From: Nocardioides lijunqiniae
GTDB lineage: Bacteria > Actinomycetota > Actinomycetes > Propionibacteriales > Nocardioidaceae
NCBI RefSeq assembly: GCF_015024225.1
Contig: NZ_JACJGM010000005.1
Span: 124,001 to 188,000 of the forward strand
Length of the DNA: 64,000 nucleotides
Direction: 5' to 3'
Made by a program: the position numbers and the translations under genes. Positions 33,502 through 42,243 of this stretch are shown one piece after another; the stretch's first letter is position 1; every line of letters starts with the position of its first letter. The notes beneath the pieces are model-generated. The model made no database searches and had not been told where the DNA came from. It was given only the letters and a program-made list of their open reading frames with translations.

Positions 33502-35169
33502 TCAGGCGACGGGGAGCGTGCGGTCCACGATGGTGCGCAGGTCGCCGCGGTCGAGGGCGCCGTAGACGCCGTCGTACGACGAGCCGAGGCGCGAGGCGCA
33601 GAAGACGTCGGCGACCTCGGGCGGGCCGAAGCGCACCAGCAGCGAGCCCTGCAGGCACAGCGCCATCCGGGCGGCGAGGCGCCGGGCGGAGACCTCGAGC
33701 CCGGCGGCGTCGCCCAGCATCGCCAGGGTGTCGTCGACGGCGCCGTCCAGGCGGGCGTCGGCGCCGCGGGCGAGGCCGACCTCGGTGATCCAGGCCGCGA
33801 GCACCTCGGGCTCGCGCCCCAGGGCCCGCAGCACGTCGAGGGCGTTGACGTTGCCCGAGCCCTCCCAGACCGAGTTGAGCGGTGCCTCGCGGTAGAGCAG
33901 CGGCATCACCGACTCCTCGACGTACCCGTTGCCGCCGAGGCACTCCAGCGCCTCGGCCACGTGACCCGGCGTGCGCTTGCAGACCCAGAACTTCGCCAGC
34001 GGCAGGGCGATCCGCCGCAGGGCCGCCTCGTGGGGGTCGTGGCGCCGGTCGACCGCGGACGCGAGCCGCAGCGCCAGCGCGGTGGCGGCCTCCGACTCGA
34101 CGGCCAGGTCGGCCAGGACGTTCTGCATCAGCGGCTTGTCGAGCAGCAGCGACCCGAAGGCTGAGCGGTGAGCGGCGTGCCAGGAGGCCTCCGACACGGC
34201 GCGCCGCATCAGGGATGCGGAGCCCAGCACGCAGTCGAGGCGGGTGGCGGCGACCATCTCGATGATGGTGCGCACGCCGCGGCCCTCGTCGCCGAGCCGG
34301 TGGGCGAGCGTGCCGTCGAACTCCAGCTCCGAGGAGGCGTTGGAGCGGTTGCCGAGCTTGTCCTTGAGGCGGACGACGTCGACCTGGTTGCGGGTGCCGT
34401 CGGGCAGCACGCGGGGGAGCACGAAGCAGGTCACCCCGCTCTCGGTCTGGGCGAGCACCAGGAACATGTCGTTCATCGGCGCCGAGGTGAACCACTTGTG
34501 GCCGTGGAGCGTGTACTCGCCGTCGACGGACGTGGGACGGGCGACGGTCACGTTGGCGCGCACGTCGGAGCCGCCCTGCTTCTCGGTCATGCCCATGCCG
34601 ACCAGCGCCCCGCGCTTCTGCGCGACCGGCCGCAGGCCGGGGTCGTAGGTCGTCGAGGCCAGCAGCGGCGTCCACTCCTTCGCGACCGCGTCGTCGGCGC
34701 GCAGGGCCGGCACGGCGGCGTACGTCATCGAGATCGGGCAGCCGTGTCCGGGCTCGGTGTGCGACCACGCCATGAAGCCCGCCGCGCGGCGCACGTGGGC
34801 GTGGGGGCTGCCGGCCTTCTGCTGCTCCCACGGCGTCGCGGCCAGCCCGTGGCCCACCGCGCGCGCCATCAGCCAGTGCCACGAGGGGTGGAAGGAGACC
34901 TCGTCGATGCGGTTGCCGAAGCGGTCGTACGGCGTGAGCACCGGGTGGTGCTCGTTGGCGAGCCGGCCGTGCTCGCGCGCCTCCGCGCTGCCGGCCTGCG
35001 CCCCGATCTCCGCGAGGTCCTCGAGGACGTCGGGGCCGGCGTGCCGCACGACGGCCTCGCTCAGCGCGGCGTCGGCCGTGACCACGTTGTGGCCCACCAG
35101 CGGGGGCGCCTGGTTGGTGGTGACGCGCACCTCACGCCGCGTCGGGGTTGGCGAGTCCGGGAGTGCCAT
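33502..35169 (-). CDS. AidB-like acyl-CoA dehydrogenase
   Basis: 555 aa flavoprotein from the ATG at 35169. The N-terminal region (PPLVGHNVVTADAALSEAV) and the length follow the AidB subgroup. FAD/substrate motifs: GMGMTEKQGGSDVRAN, YTLHGHKWFTSAPMND, and in the C-terminal part CLGGNGYVEESVMPLLYREAPLNSVWEGSGNV, where the E of YVEE or REAP is near the active site. E. coli AidB is part of the alkylation response and binds DNA; whether this homologue does is unknown. Divergent from the YihY gene with only 18 bases between starts. Confidence 0.88.
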   Translation of the reverse strand: MALPDSPTPTRREVRVTTNQAPPLVGHNVVTADAALSEAVVRHAGPDVLEDLAEIGAQAGSAEAREHGRLANEHHPVLTPYDRFGNRIDEVSFHPSWHWLMARAVGHGLAATPWEQQKAGSPHAHVRRAAGFMAWSHTEPGHGCPISMTYAAVPALRADDAVAKEWTPLLASTTYDPGLRPVAQKRGALVGMGMTEKQGGSDVRANVTVARPTSVDGEYTLHGHKWFTSAPMNDMFLVLAQTESGVTCFVLPRVLPDGTRNQVDVVRLKDKLGNRSNASSELEFDGTLAHRLGDEGRGVRTIIEMVAATRLDCVLGSASLMRRAVSEASWHAAHRSAFGSLLLDKPLMQNVLADLAVESEAATALALRLASAVDRRHDPHEAALRRIALPLAKFWVCKRTPGHVAEALECLGGNGYVEESVMPLLYREAPLNSVWEGSGNVNALDVLRALGREPEVLAAWITEVGLARGADARLDGAVDDTLAMLGDAAGLEVSARRLAARMALCLQGSLLVRFGPPEVADVFCASRLGSSYDGVYGALDRGDLRTIVDRTLPVA

Positions 35170-35187
35170 GCGACTACCGTAAGCGGC

Positions 35188-36153
35188 ATGGTGGCGGAGA
35201 CCCGGGAGACCGCCTCGTCCGGGCGGACGTGGACCCGACCGCGCCGTCTCCTGGACACCTTGTGGCGCCTCGTGGTCACGACCGTCAGCGCCTGCCTGCG
35301 CTACCGCGTGACCGGTCTCGCGGCCGAGGCGGCGTTCTTCGCGGTGCTCTCCGTGCCGCCCCTGGTCTTCGCGCTGGCGGGCGCCATCGGCTACGTGTCG
35401 GAGCGGTTCACCGCGGCCCAGGTGGAGGACGTTCGGCAGGCCGTGATCGACCTGTCGTCGTCGTTCCTCACCGACAGCGCGGTCAACCGGATCGTCGTGC
35501 CCACCATCGACGAGGTGCTCGACGGCGGCCGCTTCGACGTGATCTCGCTGGGCTTCGTGCTGGCGCTGTGGTCGGGCTCGCGCGCCCTCAACGTCTTCGT
35601 CGACACCATCACGATCATGCACGGGCTCGGAGGGCACCGCGGCATCATCAAGACCCGCGCGCTCTCCTTCGTGCTCTACATCCTCGCGCTCATCACCGGC
35701 GCGGTCTCGATCCCGCTCGTCGTCGCCGGGCCCAAGCTGGTCCGCGAGGTCCTGCCGGACAACGCCGAGTTCGTGATGAGCTTCTACTGGCCGGTCGTGG
35801 TCGTCGTGTGCATCTGCTTCCTCGCCACGCTCTACCACCTGTCCGTGCCGGTGCGGACCAACTGGAGCTTCAACCTGCCCGGCGCGACGTTCTCGCTGGT
35901 CGCCTGGATCGTCGGCTCCTACGTCCTGCGCTGGGTGCTCACGATCACCGCCGCCGACTCCAAGTCCATCTACGGTCCGCTCGCCGCGCCGATCGCGGTG
36001 CTGCTGTGGCTCTACATCCTGGCCCTGGCGGTGCTCATCGGGGCGGCGGTCAACGCGGCGTTCGACACCGTCTTCCCGCAGAAGGGGACGGCCAGCGCCC
36101 GCCAGGAGCTGATGCACCGCATCAGGAACCGCATGTCGAAGGAGAGGTCCTGA
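35188..36153 (+). CDS. YihY/BrkB-family inner membrane protein
   Basis: 321 aa with six hydrophobic segments and the family signature CLRYRVTGLAAEAAFFAVLSVPPLVFALAGAIG near the N-terminus, plus LWLYILALAVLIGAAVNAA near the end. The protein is often called ribonuclease BN by error; it is a membrane protein of uncertain role, perhaps transport. Short spacing to the divergent AidB-like gene implies overlapping promoters. A K+ channel gene follows 35 bases later. Confidence 0.88.
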   Translation: MVAETRETASSGRTWTRPRRLLDTLWRLVVTTVSACLRYRVTGLAAEAAFFAVLSVPPLVFALAGAIGYVSERFTAAQVEDVRQAVIDLSSSFLTDSAVNRIVVPTIDEVLDGGRFDVISLGFVLALWSGSRALNVFVDTITIMHGLGGHRGIIKTRALSFVLYILALITGAVSIPLVVAGPKLVREVLPDNAEFVMSFYWPVVVVVCICFLATLYHLSVPVRTNWSFNLPGATFSLVAWIVGSYVLRWVLTITAADSKSIYGPLAAPIAVLLWLYILALAVLIGAAVNAAFDTVFPQKGTASARQELMHRIRNRMSKERS

Positions 36154-36188
36154 CCCGATCCGCGGCGGGCGCCCGCTAGATTCGCCAC

Positions 36189-37286
36189 GTGGTCGACGCG
36201 ACGGGGGATCAGGCGGGCAGTGCGTTCCGTGGCAGCATCTCCCTCCCCGACGTCGTCCGGTCGCCGTGGTGGGAGCTGGGCCGCCGGCTGCTGCTGGCAT
36301 TCGGGATCCTGCTCGGCACGGTGCTGCTGGTCTACTTCGACCGCACCGGCTACCGCGACGGCAACGACCCGACCAACTACGTCAGCTTCACCGACTCGAT
36401 CTACTACACGACCGTCACGCTGAGCACGACCGGGTACGGCGACATCGCCCCGGTCAGCGACCAGGCCCGCCTGATCAACGCGTTCGTGATCACCCCCGCC
36501 CGCATCGCCTTCCTGGTCCTGCTGATCGGCACCACCCTCGAGGTGCTGGCGTCCCAGGGCCGGGAGATGTTCCGCGTCTCTCGCTGGAGGAAAAAGATGG
36601 GTCACCACGTCGTGATCGTCGGCTACGGCACCAAGGGCCGCAGCGCCGTCGAGACGCTGGTCAACAACGGCCTGGAGCGCGAGAGCGTGGTCATCGTCGA
36701 CCCCAGCCCCACCGCGCTGGCCGACGCGCACGCCGACGGCCTCGCGGTCGTCTCGGGCGACGCCACCCGCCGCGAGGTGCTGCGCCGCGCCGGCGTCGCG
36801 GAGGCCGACCAGATCATCATCACCACCAACCGCGACGACTCCAACGTGCTCGCGGCCCTCACCGTCCGTCAGCTCAACCCCGACGCCTGGATCGTCGCGG
36901 CGGTCAAGGAGCAGGAGAACGCCCCGCTGATGCGCCAGTCCGGCGCCAACTCGGTGATCACCTCCTCCGACGCGGTCGGCCGTCTGCTCGGCCTGTCGTC
37001 GCTGTCGCCGACGCTGGGCGCGGTGATGGAGGACCTGCTCAGCTACGGCGAGGGGCTCGAGGTCGCCGAGCGCGACCTGCTCGTCAGCGAGGTCGGCAAG
37101 CAGCCCCAGCAGCTGCCCGACCAGGTGATCTCGGTGGTCCGCGACGAGAAGGTCTACCGCTACTTCGACCCCGTCGTCACCCAGCTGGCCCGCGGCGACC
37201 GCCTGGTCGTCGTACGGCCCGCCAAGGAGCTGCCGTGGGCGCCCCGGCCCGGCACCCACGACGAGGAGTCGGCCTCCGACGACTGA
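36189..37286 (+). CDS. Potassium channel with TrkA-N (RCK) domain
   Basis: 365 aa, GTG start. Residues ~30-55 form TM1, TTVTLSTTGYGDIAP (about 75-89) is the pore with the K+ selectivity filter TGYGD, and TM2 follows (NAFVITPARIAFLVLLIGTTL). A cytoplasmic RCK domain starts at VVIVGYGTKGRSAVE (GxGxxG nucleotide-binding fold) and continues with SGDATRREVLRRAGV and a TrkA-C-like end. It resembles KcsA/MthK-type ligand-gated channels. Confidence 0.93.
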   Translation: MVDATGDQAGSAFRGSISLPDVVRSPWWELGRRLLLAFGILLGTVLLVYFDRTGYRDGNDPTNYVSFTDSIYYTTVTLSTTGYGDIAPVSDQARLINAFVITPARIAFLVLLIGTTLEVLASQGREMFRVSRWRKKMGHHVVIVGYGTKGRSAVETLVNNGLERESVVIVDPSPTALADAHADGLAVVSGDATRREVLRRAGVAEADQIIITTNRDDSNVLAALTVRQLNPDAWIVAAVKEQENAPLMRQSGANSVITSSDAVGRLLGLSSLSPTLGAVMEDLLSYGEGLEVAERDLLVSEVGKQPQQLPDQVISVVRDEKVYRYFDPVVTQLARGDRLVVVRPAKELPWAPRPGTHDEESASDD

Positions 37287-37305
37287 TCGAGGGATCCTCA
37301 CGGGG

Positions 37306-37321
37306 TCGAACACCTGTTCGA
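37306..37321. promoter_or_regulatory. Perfect LexA (SOS) box
   Basis: TCGAAC-ACCT-GTTCGA matches the actinobacterial SOS consensus at all 12 conserved positions and is better than the recA box in this same window. It begins 37 bases upstream of the ATG of the small gene at 37343 and ends 20 bases after the K+ channel stop, so it most probably controls the small gene. Confidence 0.88.
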
Positions 37322-37342
37322 ACGTGTGAGACGATCGTCCCC

Positions 37343-37648
37343 ATGGCCGGGGGCATGGGTGGCGGGTGGAGCAAGCAGGGCAGCGGCGTCCCGCTGTCCG
37401 AGCGGGTGCGACCCGGCGCCGCCTCCCGGCCGGCGGTCGCGTCGCTCGGCGACCCCTGCCCGGCCCGGCACTGCTGGGTCTCCGACGCGATCGACCGGCA
37501 CGGCGCGAAGCGGCCGGGGCTGCTGGTCGAGTGGCGCCAGGCCGCCGACGGCTGGGAGGGCCGTGTCGTCTACGTCGTGCAGCTGCGACCCGACGCGTGG
37601 CAGCTCGTCGAGGAGTGGGTCCCGGCGGCGTTGCTGACCCCCTCGTAG
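37343..37648 (+). CDS. Small SOS-controlled protein of unknown function
   Basis: 101 aa, MAGGMGGGWSKQGSGVPLSERV..., with a middle CPARHCWVSDA segment and an acidic/aromatic C-terminal half (WEGRVVYVVQLRPDAWQLVEEWVPAALL). That half reminds me of the small proteins encoded near imuB/dnaE2 in actinobacteria (DUF6504-like), but I cannot confirm this. The perfect LexA box in front predicts induction by DNA damage. A 13-bp-stem hairpin follows the stop at 37671. No imuA/imuB/dnaE2 genes are adjacent. Confidence 0.75.
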   Translation: MAGGMGGGWSKQGSGVPLSERVRPGAASRPAVASLGDPCPARHCWVSDAIDRHGAKRPGLLVEWRQAADGWEGRVVYVVQLRPDAWQLVEEWVPAALLTPS

Positions 37649-37670
37649 GGGAGCGCCCGGGCACGAAAGA

Positions 37671-37708
37671 GCCGAACCGCTGGCGTCTCGGGTCACCAGC
37701 GGTTCGGC
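37671..37708. terminator. Strong hairpin after the small SOS gene
   Basis: GCCGAACCGCTGG (37671-37683) pairs perfectly with CCAGCGGTTCGGC (37696-37708), with a 12-base loop. It is symmetrical and would work for the plus-strand gene ending at 37648. On the minus strand it is followed by CTCTTTCG, which is T-rich for this genome, so it may terminate transcripts from either side. Confidence 0.75.
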
Positions 37709-37719
37709 GGTCACTACGC

Positions 37720-38020
37720 TAGCCGACCAGCGGCCTTGCCCCCAGGGGTTCGCCGCGATCTGACCCACATCGCCACCGAGATGGCTCGAAGTGACTAGGC
37801 CGTGCTCACCCTGACGGGCTATCAGCTCCGGCGGGAGATCCGGGACGGGGTATGGCGTCGGCGGTCTCTTTCGAGGTGCAGTCCTCCCGATAGGGCTGCG
37901 TAAGCCCTGACGCTCGAGACCGCCGACAGGACCAACCTACGGCGACGCGCGTGAGCCGCGCCTCATCCCCGCGGGTGATTGTTCGGACTGCGGACTAATC
38001 CGCTCGGGGTGTAGGTTCAA
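37720..38020. ncRNA. Candidate structured RNA in a gene-free interval
   Basis: Between two strong hairpins there are 300 bases with no plausible ORF but clear secondary structure. GTCGGCGGTCTC (37857-37868) pairs with GAGACCGCCGAC (37916-37927). A nested hairpin AGGGCT-GCGTA-AGCCCT spans 37892-37908. AACCTAC (37934-37940) can pair with GTAGGTT (38011-38017). The long closing stem with an internal bulge is compatible with a 6S/Ms1-like RNA. I see no RNase P, tmRNA or SRP RNA core sequence. Strand is undecided. Confidence 0.4.
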
Positions 38021-38026
38021 CGAGAA

Positions 38027-38067
38027 GACCACCGCTCCGCCTCCTATGAGTAGGCGGAACGGTGGTC
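38027..38067. terminator. Strong hairpin downstream of the LuxR-type gene
   Basis: GACCACCGCTCCGCCT (38027-38042) pairs with AGGCGGAACGGTGGTC (38052-38067), 16 positions with one mismatch, and a 9-base loop. On the minus strand it is followed by TTCTCGTT, so it fits termination of the leftward LuxR-type gene whose stop is at 38209. The 140 bases between (38068-38208) show no gene. Confidence 0.75.
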
Positions 38068-38208
38068 TCGGTCGTATGCGGCGCAGAGTGCGAGTGAGAC
38101 ATCACCCGACCCGTCCGATCCAACCCGACGAGAGTATGCGATCACGGAGACTTACGCACCCCTCTCATCAGAAGTCGCGTCTCGGATCATCGGGTCACGC
38201 CGCCCGCG

Positions 38209-38892
38209 CTACGACGACGCGTCGTCGTCGCCGGCCGCCCCGTCCCGGACCTCGTCGAGCGCAAACCCGTGCTGGACCGCCCAGGCGATCGCCTGGCTGC
38301 GGTTGGTCACGCCGATCTTGCGGTAGGCCGAGCGGATGTAGGTCTTCACCGAGTTGATGCTCAGGTACAGACGGCGGGCGATGTCGTCGTTGCCCAGGCC
38401 CATCGTGATCAGGCCGAGCACCTGCACCTCGCGCGGTGACAGGCCGTGGCCGCCGCCGAGCTGGGTGGGGTTCCCGGTGTAGTCGAGGGCGTCGTCGTCG
38501 CGGTCGCCGGCCAGGTCGCCCAGCCCGGCGGACCGGATGACCTGGTGGATGGCCGCGGCGTCCGCGGACATGGAGATGGCACCGTCGGCACCCTTCTCGA
38601 ACGCCTGGTTGGCCAGGTCGGGTCGCAGGTCGCGGGCCACCGCCACGACGGCGGCATGCGTCTCCTTGACCAGCCAGTCGAACTCGTCGGTGCTCCCGCT
38701 CGTCAGCCCGGCGACGTCGTAGAGGACGACGTCGACGCCCGGGTCGACCGCCAGATCGGCTCCCCGCCCGAGGAGCTCGTAGGGCATAGGCATCTCCTGG
38801 ACGACGGAGGACAGGCCGCGGTAGACCACGTCCTCGTCGGTGACGATCGCGATGCGGACGGGGTCGCCCGCCCTCCGCGAAGAAATGGTCAC
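38209..38892 (-). CDS. LuxR-family response regulator, orphan
   Basis: 227 aa from the GTG at 38892, with GAGG 8 bases upstream. N-terminal receiver-like domain (RIAIVTDEDVVYRGLSSVV... VDVVLYDVAG) in which the acidic pocket and Asp are only partly conserved. The C-terminal LuxR-type helix-turn-helix GLSPREVQVLGLITMGLGND...VKTYIRSAYRKIGVTNRSQA is complete. No sensor kinase is adjacent. Short acidic tail (AAGDDDASS). Confidence 0.85.
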   Translation of the reverse strand: MTISSRRAGDPVRIAIVTDEDVVYRGLSSVVQEMPMPYELLGRGADLAVDPGVDVVLYDVAGLTSGSTDEFDWLVKETHAAVVAVARDLRPDLANQAFEKGADGAISMSADAAAIHQVIRSAGLGDLAGDRDDDALDYTGNPTQLGGGHGLSPREVQVLGLITMGLGNDDIARRLYLSINSVKTYIRSAYRKIGVTNRSQAIAWAVQHGFALDEVRDGAAGDDDASS

Positions 38893-39022
38893 TGACGTCG
38901 CCTCGTTCGACAGGCTGGCACGGTGTCGATCACGGCCAGATGAGTTCTCTCGGACCGACTTCCCTGGTCCTTCACGATCCAAACACCCATCTGGACCACC
39001 CGGCAAGTTCTCGCCGCCGCGC

Positions 39023-39619
39023 TCAGCGGCGCTGGCCCCACCCCGAGGGCGGGCCCATCAGGTCGACGGCACGGCGGATCCCGATGGTCACCCCGATGCC
39101 CACCACGCCGATGCTCGCCAGCAACGACCCCAGCGTCATGACCAGCCACGCGAAGACGAAGCCGATCGTGGTGCCGCTGCCGGAGTCGCCCTCGGCGCTG
39201 TTGCTCGCGAGCAGGAAGAAGAACGCGCCGACCACGAGGACGCACAGGCCCACGGTCAGGAAGCCGAAGCCGTCGACGTACTTGGTGGGCAACGGGGTCT
39301 CGTCGATCGTGGTGAGGAGCTCCTCGGTGCGGCTGGCGGGGGTGCGGACGGTCACGGCCAGCTCCTCGAGGGCCGCCCGCAGCTCACGCTGGATGGTGCC
39401 GGCGTGGAAGTCGAGGGCGACCACGCCGGAGTCGGTGAGGAGCTCGACGCTCATCGGCGTGGGGAACGACGCGACGCGCAGCTCGCGCAGCGGGTAGTGC
39501 GCCAATCCCTCGCCCTCGGTCTCGCGCAGCGTCAGTCCGTCCGGGCTCAGCGAGAGCTGGTGGGGTACGTCGTCCTTGGTCACCGCCCACGAGCGGGTGT
39601 CGACTGGCTGCTGCTCCAT
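39023..39619 (-). CDS. Hypothetical membrane protein
   Basis: 198 aa. The N-terminal ~115 residues look like a soluble beta-rich domain (DVPHQLSLSPDGLTLRETEGEGL, PLRELRVASFPTP). Two membrane helices follow (FLTVGLCVLVVGAFFFLLA and GFVFAWLVMTLGSLLASIGVVGIGV), with a basic C-terminus. No known family recognised. ATG start at 39619; the gene stands alone. Confidence 0.65.
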   Translation of the reverse strand: MEQQPVDTRSWAVTKDDVPHQLSLSPDGLTLRETEGEGLAHYPLRELRVASFPTPMSVELLTDSGVVALDFHAGTIQRELRAALEELAVTVRTPASRTEELLTTIDETPLPTKYVDGFGFLTVGLCVLVVGAFFFLLASNSAEGDSGSGTTIGFVFAWLVMTLGSLLASIGVVGIGVTIGIRRAVDLMGPPSGWGQRR

Positions 39620-39734
39620 CGGGTCCTCGTCTCCTCGATCCGTCCCCTGGAGCGGACGGTCACCGGGGTGCTTTCCCCGTTGCGGGGCGGTTCATGCCTT
39701 CTGGTGGGTGCCCGGGTCCCCGTAGGGTCGGACC

Positions 39735-39947
39735 ATGGCGAAGAAGACGTGGTCGGACCTCACTGCGAGCCAACGGCGGCTGGTCGTCGTGGGCGGCCTC
39801 GCGGAGGTCGTGCTGACGACGGTGGCCTCACGTGACCTCGCCCGGCGCCCGGCGTCCGAGGTGCGCGGGCCCAAGACGGCGTGGGCGCTCGCGCTGGCCG
39901 TCCAGCCGGTCGGCCCCCTGGCCTACCTCGTCGTCGGTCGCCGCTAG
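39735..39947 (+). CDS. Small membrane protein, PLDc_N-like
   Basis: 70 aa, MAKKTWSDLTASQRRLVVVGGLAEV..., two short hydrophobic stretches and a GPKTAWALALAVQPVGPLAYLVVGRR end. The W...QPVGPLAYLxxGR pattern resembles the N-terminal membrane domain of cardiolipin synthase/phospholipase D proteins (PLDc_N), which also occurs as stand-alone small proteins. Converges on the acyltransferase gene with 4-base overlap of ends. Confidence 0.7.
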   Translation: MAKKTWSDLTASQRRLVVVGGLAEVVLTTVASRDLARRPASEVRGPKTAWALALAVQPVGPLAYLVVGRR

Positions 39948-41062
39948 GGCCGAGTCCGCCTGGCCGGCGCGAGCGGCGTCGCCGGTCGTTGCCGCCCCGC
40001 CAGGCGTACGCCGTAGCGGCGCAGCGGGTCCTCGAACCAGACGTGCGCCACGTGCGCGGCGACGAAGGCCAGCGCGATGCCCACGGTGGTGGAGAGCAGC
40101 GAGCCCGCGAAGCCCCAGTCGGAGGGCAGCACGCTCTCGGCGGCGTTGAGCCCGAAGTTGTGCAGCAGGTAGAGGGCGTACGACAGCGCGGCGACGTAGG
40201 TCATCGGGCGTGAGCCGAGCCAGTCCGTGCGCGTCGAGGTGGTGGTGACGAGGCCCGCCAGCACCAGCGCTGCGACCAGGCTGAAGACGGGGTAGAGCCG
40301 GCCCTGGGGGAGCACCTCGTCGGTGCCCAGCTGCAGGGCCACGAGCACCGTGGCGAGGAGCAGCAGCACCGGTGGCCGGCCGACGAGCGCCAGCCGCTCG
40401 TAGGAGGGGCGGTGGTGCAGCAGCGTCGCGACGAGGCAGCCCAGGGCGATCGGGGTGTAGCTCTCGAGCGAGACGCCCCAGCCGCCGCCGAGGTAGCCGG
40501 CGACGCTGCAGCCCAGTGCGATCGCGGTCAGCGCCACGGCCTGGGGGAGCGGGCGGGCCTTCAGCAGCACGAAGCCGAGCACTGGCCAGACGAAGTAGAA
40601 CTTCTCCTCGATCCCGATCGACCACGCCATGTCGAACGGCACCAGCACGTCGCCGTTGAAGTAGAGCGAGTGCTCGGGGAAGAAGAGCAGGAAGTAGGGG
40701 ATGTTCTCCACGAACGCGTCGCGCCGCTCCGGCTGCATGCCCAGGCCGAGGATGAGCACGCAGTAGAGCGCGAAGACCGCGAGGTACATCGGGTAGATGC
40801 GGAACGCGCGCCGGACGTAGAACGCGCGCAGGTCGACCCCGCGCGGGCTCTGGTCGTGCTCGCGCAGCAGCAGCGTGGTGATCAGGAAGCCGCTCAGCAC
40901 GAAGAACAGCGTCACGCCCGACGGTCCGTGCAGGCGTGGCCACACGTGGGGGTACGCCGGGTGCGCGGTGAACACGAGCAGCACCGAGATCGCGCGCACC
41001 CCGTCGAGGGCGGGGAAGCGGCGCAGCGCGCGGAAGTCCGCGTGCGCGACGTACCCGCCCAT
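39944..41062 (-). CDS. Acyltransferase family 3 membrane protein (OafA/YrhL-like)
   Basis: 372 aa from the ATG at 41062, chosen for the GAGGGGGG ribosome site just upstream. About ten membrane helices. The N-terminal FPALDGVRAISVLLVFTAH contains the catalytic His of the family, followed by GVTLFFVLSGFLITTLLL and RRAFRIYPMY. It transfers acyl groups such as acetyl to surface glycans or other extracytoplasmic substrates. No SGNH domain is attached. Confidence 0.88.
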   Translation of the reverse strand: MGGYVAHADFRALRRFPALDGVRAISVLLVFTAHPAYPHVWPRLHGPSGVTLFFVLSGFLITTLLLREHDQSPRGVDLRAFYVRRAFRIYPMYLAVFALYCVLILGLGMQPERRDAFVENIPYFLLFFPEHSLYFNGDVLVPFDMAWSIGIEEKFYFVWPVLGFVLLKARPLPQAVALTAIALGCSVAGYLGGGWGVSLESYTPIALGCLVATLLHHRPSYERLALVGRPPVLLLLATVLVALQLGTDEVLPQGRLYPVFSLVAALVLAGLVTTTSTRTDWLGSRPMTYVAALSYALYLLHNFGLNAAESVLPSDWGFAGSLLSTTVGIALAFVAAHVAHVWFEDPLRRYGVRLAGRQRPATPLAPARRTRP

Positions 41063-41161
41063 GTGCCCCCCTCGCACCCCGCCGAGCCGGCGGCAGGAGT
41101 CGATCCTAGGCGGCGGCTCGGGATCCGGCTCGATCACGACCGTGGCGCTCCGCCGCGGCCT

Positions 41162-42166
41162 TCAGCTCTCGCAGGCCACTCCGTCGCCGTCGCGGTCGAG
41201 GTCGTAGGGGTCGGAGCCGTCGATGTAGATCGGGCCGTACGCGTACTCCGGTCCGTCGCCGGACCCTCCCGCGCAGTCGTAGTCCGACGAGGGGGTCAGG
41301 CACGGCCGGTAGCCGGAGGTGCAGTTGCTCGGCGGCGGCGGCGGCGGCGGCGGTGGCTTCACGACGGACGACACCACCAGGCCGATGGTCGAGCCAGGCT
41401 TGGCGCGAGCCGTGCGTCCGGGCGTTTGCTCCAGCACGACCTTGTTCTTGCCCGACTCGCGTCTCGCCGTCGACACCGAGACCTTGAAGCCGGCGGCCTT
41501 CAGTCGGTCGACGGCCTCGGACTCAGACAGTCCGACGACGCCGGGGACCCCGGGGAAGGGGGAGGCGACGACGAGGACCACTCCTGAGCCGGGCACCATC
41601 GACGAGCCGACCTTCGCCTTCTGCCGCAGCACGGTGCCGGGTGCCTTGGCGGAAGGCACGCGGCGGATCATCTCCACCACCAGGCCGGCGGCGACGAGCT
41701 GGGCCTTCGCCTCCTGGCGGGTCAGCCCCACGAGCTGCGGAACCACCGATCGAGCCGGTGGTGCCTCGCTCTCCGTGACGGGCTCGGGCTCTGCCTCGGC
41801 GGTGGGGGTGGGCGTCGGGTCCGACGAGCTGGTCGGAGCCGAGGACTCGGCGCTCGAGGACTCGGGGCTTCGAGCCGATTCGCGGTCGGAGCTGGGGCCG
41901 GAGCCTCCTGCCATCACCCCGGCTGCGAACAGCACCAGAGCGGCCACCAGCACCCCCGGCACCAGCGCCCACCAGTACTGACGGCGGCGTTGCGCGATTC
42001 CGGGCGCGGCTGCGGTTGGGGTTGCGCGGGTAACCGTCCAGCCGTAGGGCTTCGCCGAGGTGTGCGGTGTCCAGGCGTGCCCGTCGAAGTAACGGATCAG
42101 GCCCGGGTCCACCGGGTCGTGGTACCAGCCGGCGTGCGCGCCGTGCGGTGGCGTCGTTCGTGTCAT
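41162..42166 (-). CDS. DUF2510-PASTA-PASTA-Excalibur surface protein
   Basis: 334 aa modular protein. Residues ~10-35 (AGWYHDPVDPGLIRYFDGHAWT) are a DUF2510 domain on the cytoplasmic side. One membrane helix follows (WWALVPGVLVAALVLFAAGVMA), then a Ser/Pro-rich linker and two PASTA domains (VPQLVGLTRQEAKAQLVAAGL and VPGVVGLSESEAVDRLKAAGF). A polyproline stretch leads to a C-terminal Excalibur calcium-binding motif DLDRDGDGVACE. PASTA domains bind cell-wall peptides, so a wall-associated sensor or anchor is likely. Confidence 0.88.
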   Translation of the reverse strand: MTRTTPPHGAHAGWYHDPVDPGLIRYFDGHAWTPHTSAKPYGWTVTRATPTAAAPGIAQRRRQYWWALVPGVLVAALVLFAAGVMAGGSGPSSDRESARSPESSSAESSAPTSSSDPTPTPTAEAEPEPVTESEAPPARSVVPQLVGLTRQEAKAQLVAAGLVVEMIRRVPSAKAPGTVLRQKAKVGSSMVPGSGVVLVVASPFPGVPGVVGLSESEAVDRLKAAGFKVSVSTARRESGKNKVVLEQTPGRTARAKPGSTIGLVVSSVVKPPPPPPPPPSNCTSGYRPCLTPSSDYDCAGGSGDGPEYAYGPIYIDGSDPYDLDRDGDGVACES

Positions 42167-42243
42167 GTCGTGGCCCCCTGAGTGCTCAGGAGTACCAGCA
42201 GAACGTCGCCCCTGTCAGGCGAACCGGCCAACGTGCCACTCGG

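Noticed and set aside
37720..38020. RNase P RNA, tmRNA or SRP RNA
   Set aside because: Expected core sequences (GAGGAAAGTCCGGGC-like, tRNA-like ends with tag ORF, or the GGAAGGAAGCAGC-type SRP loop) are not found on either strand.
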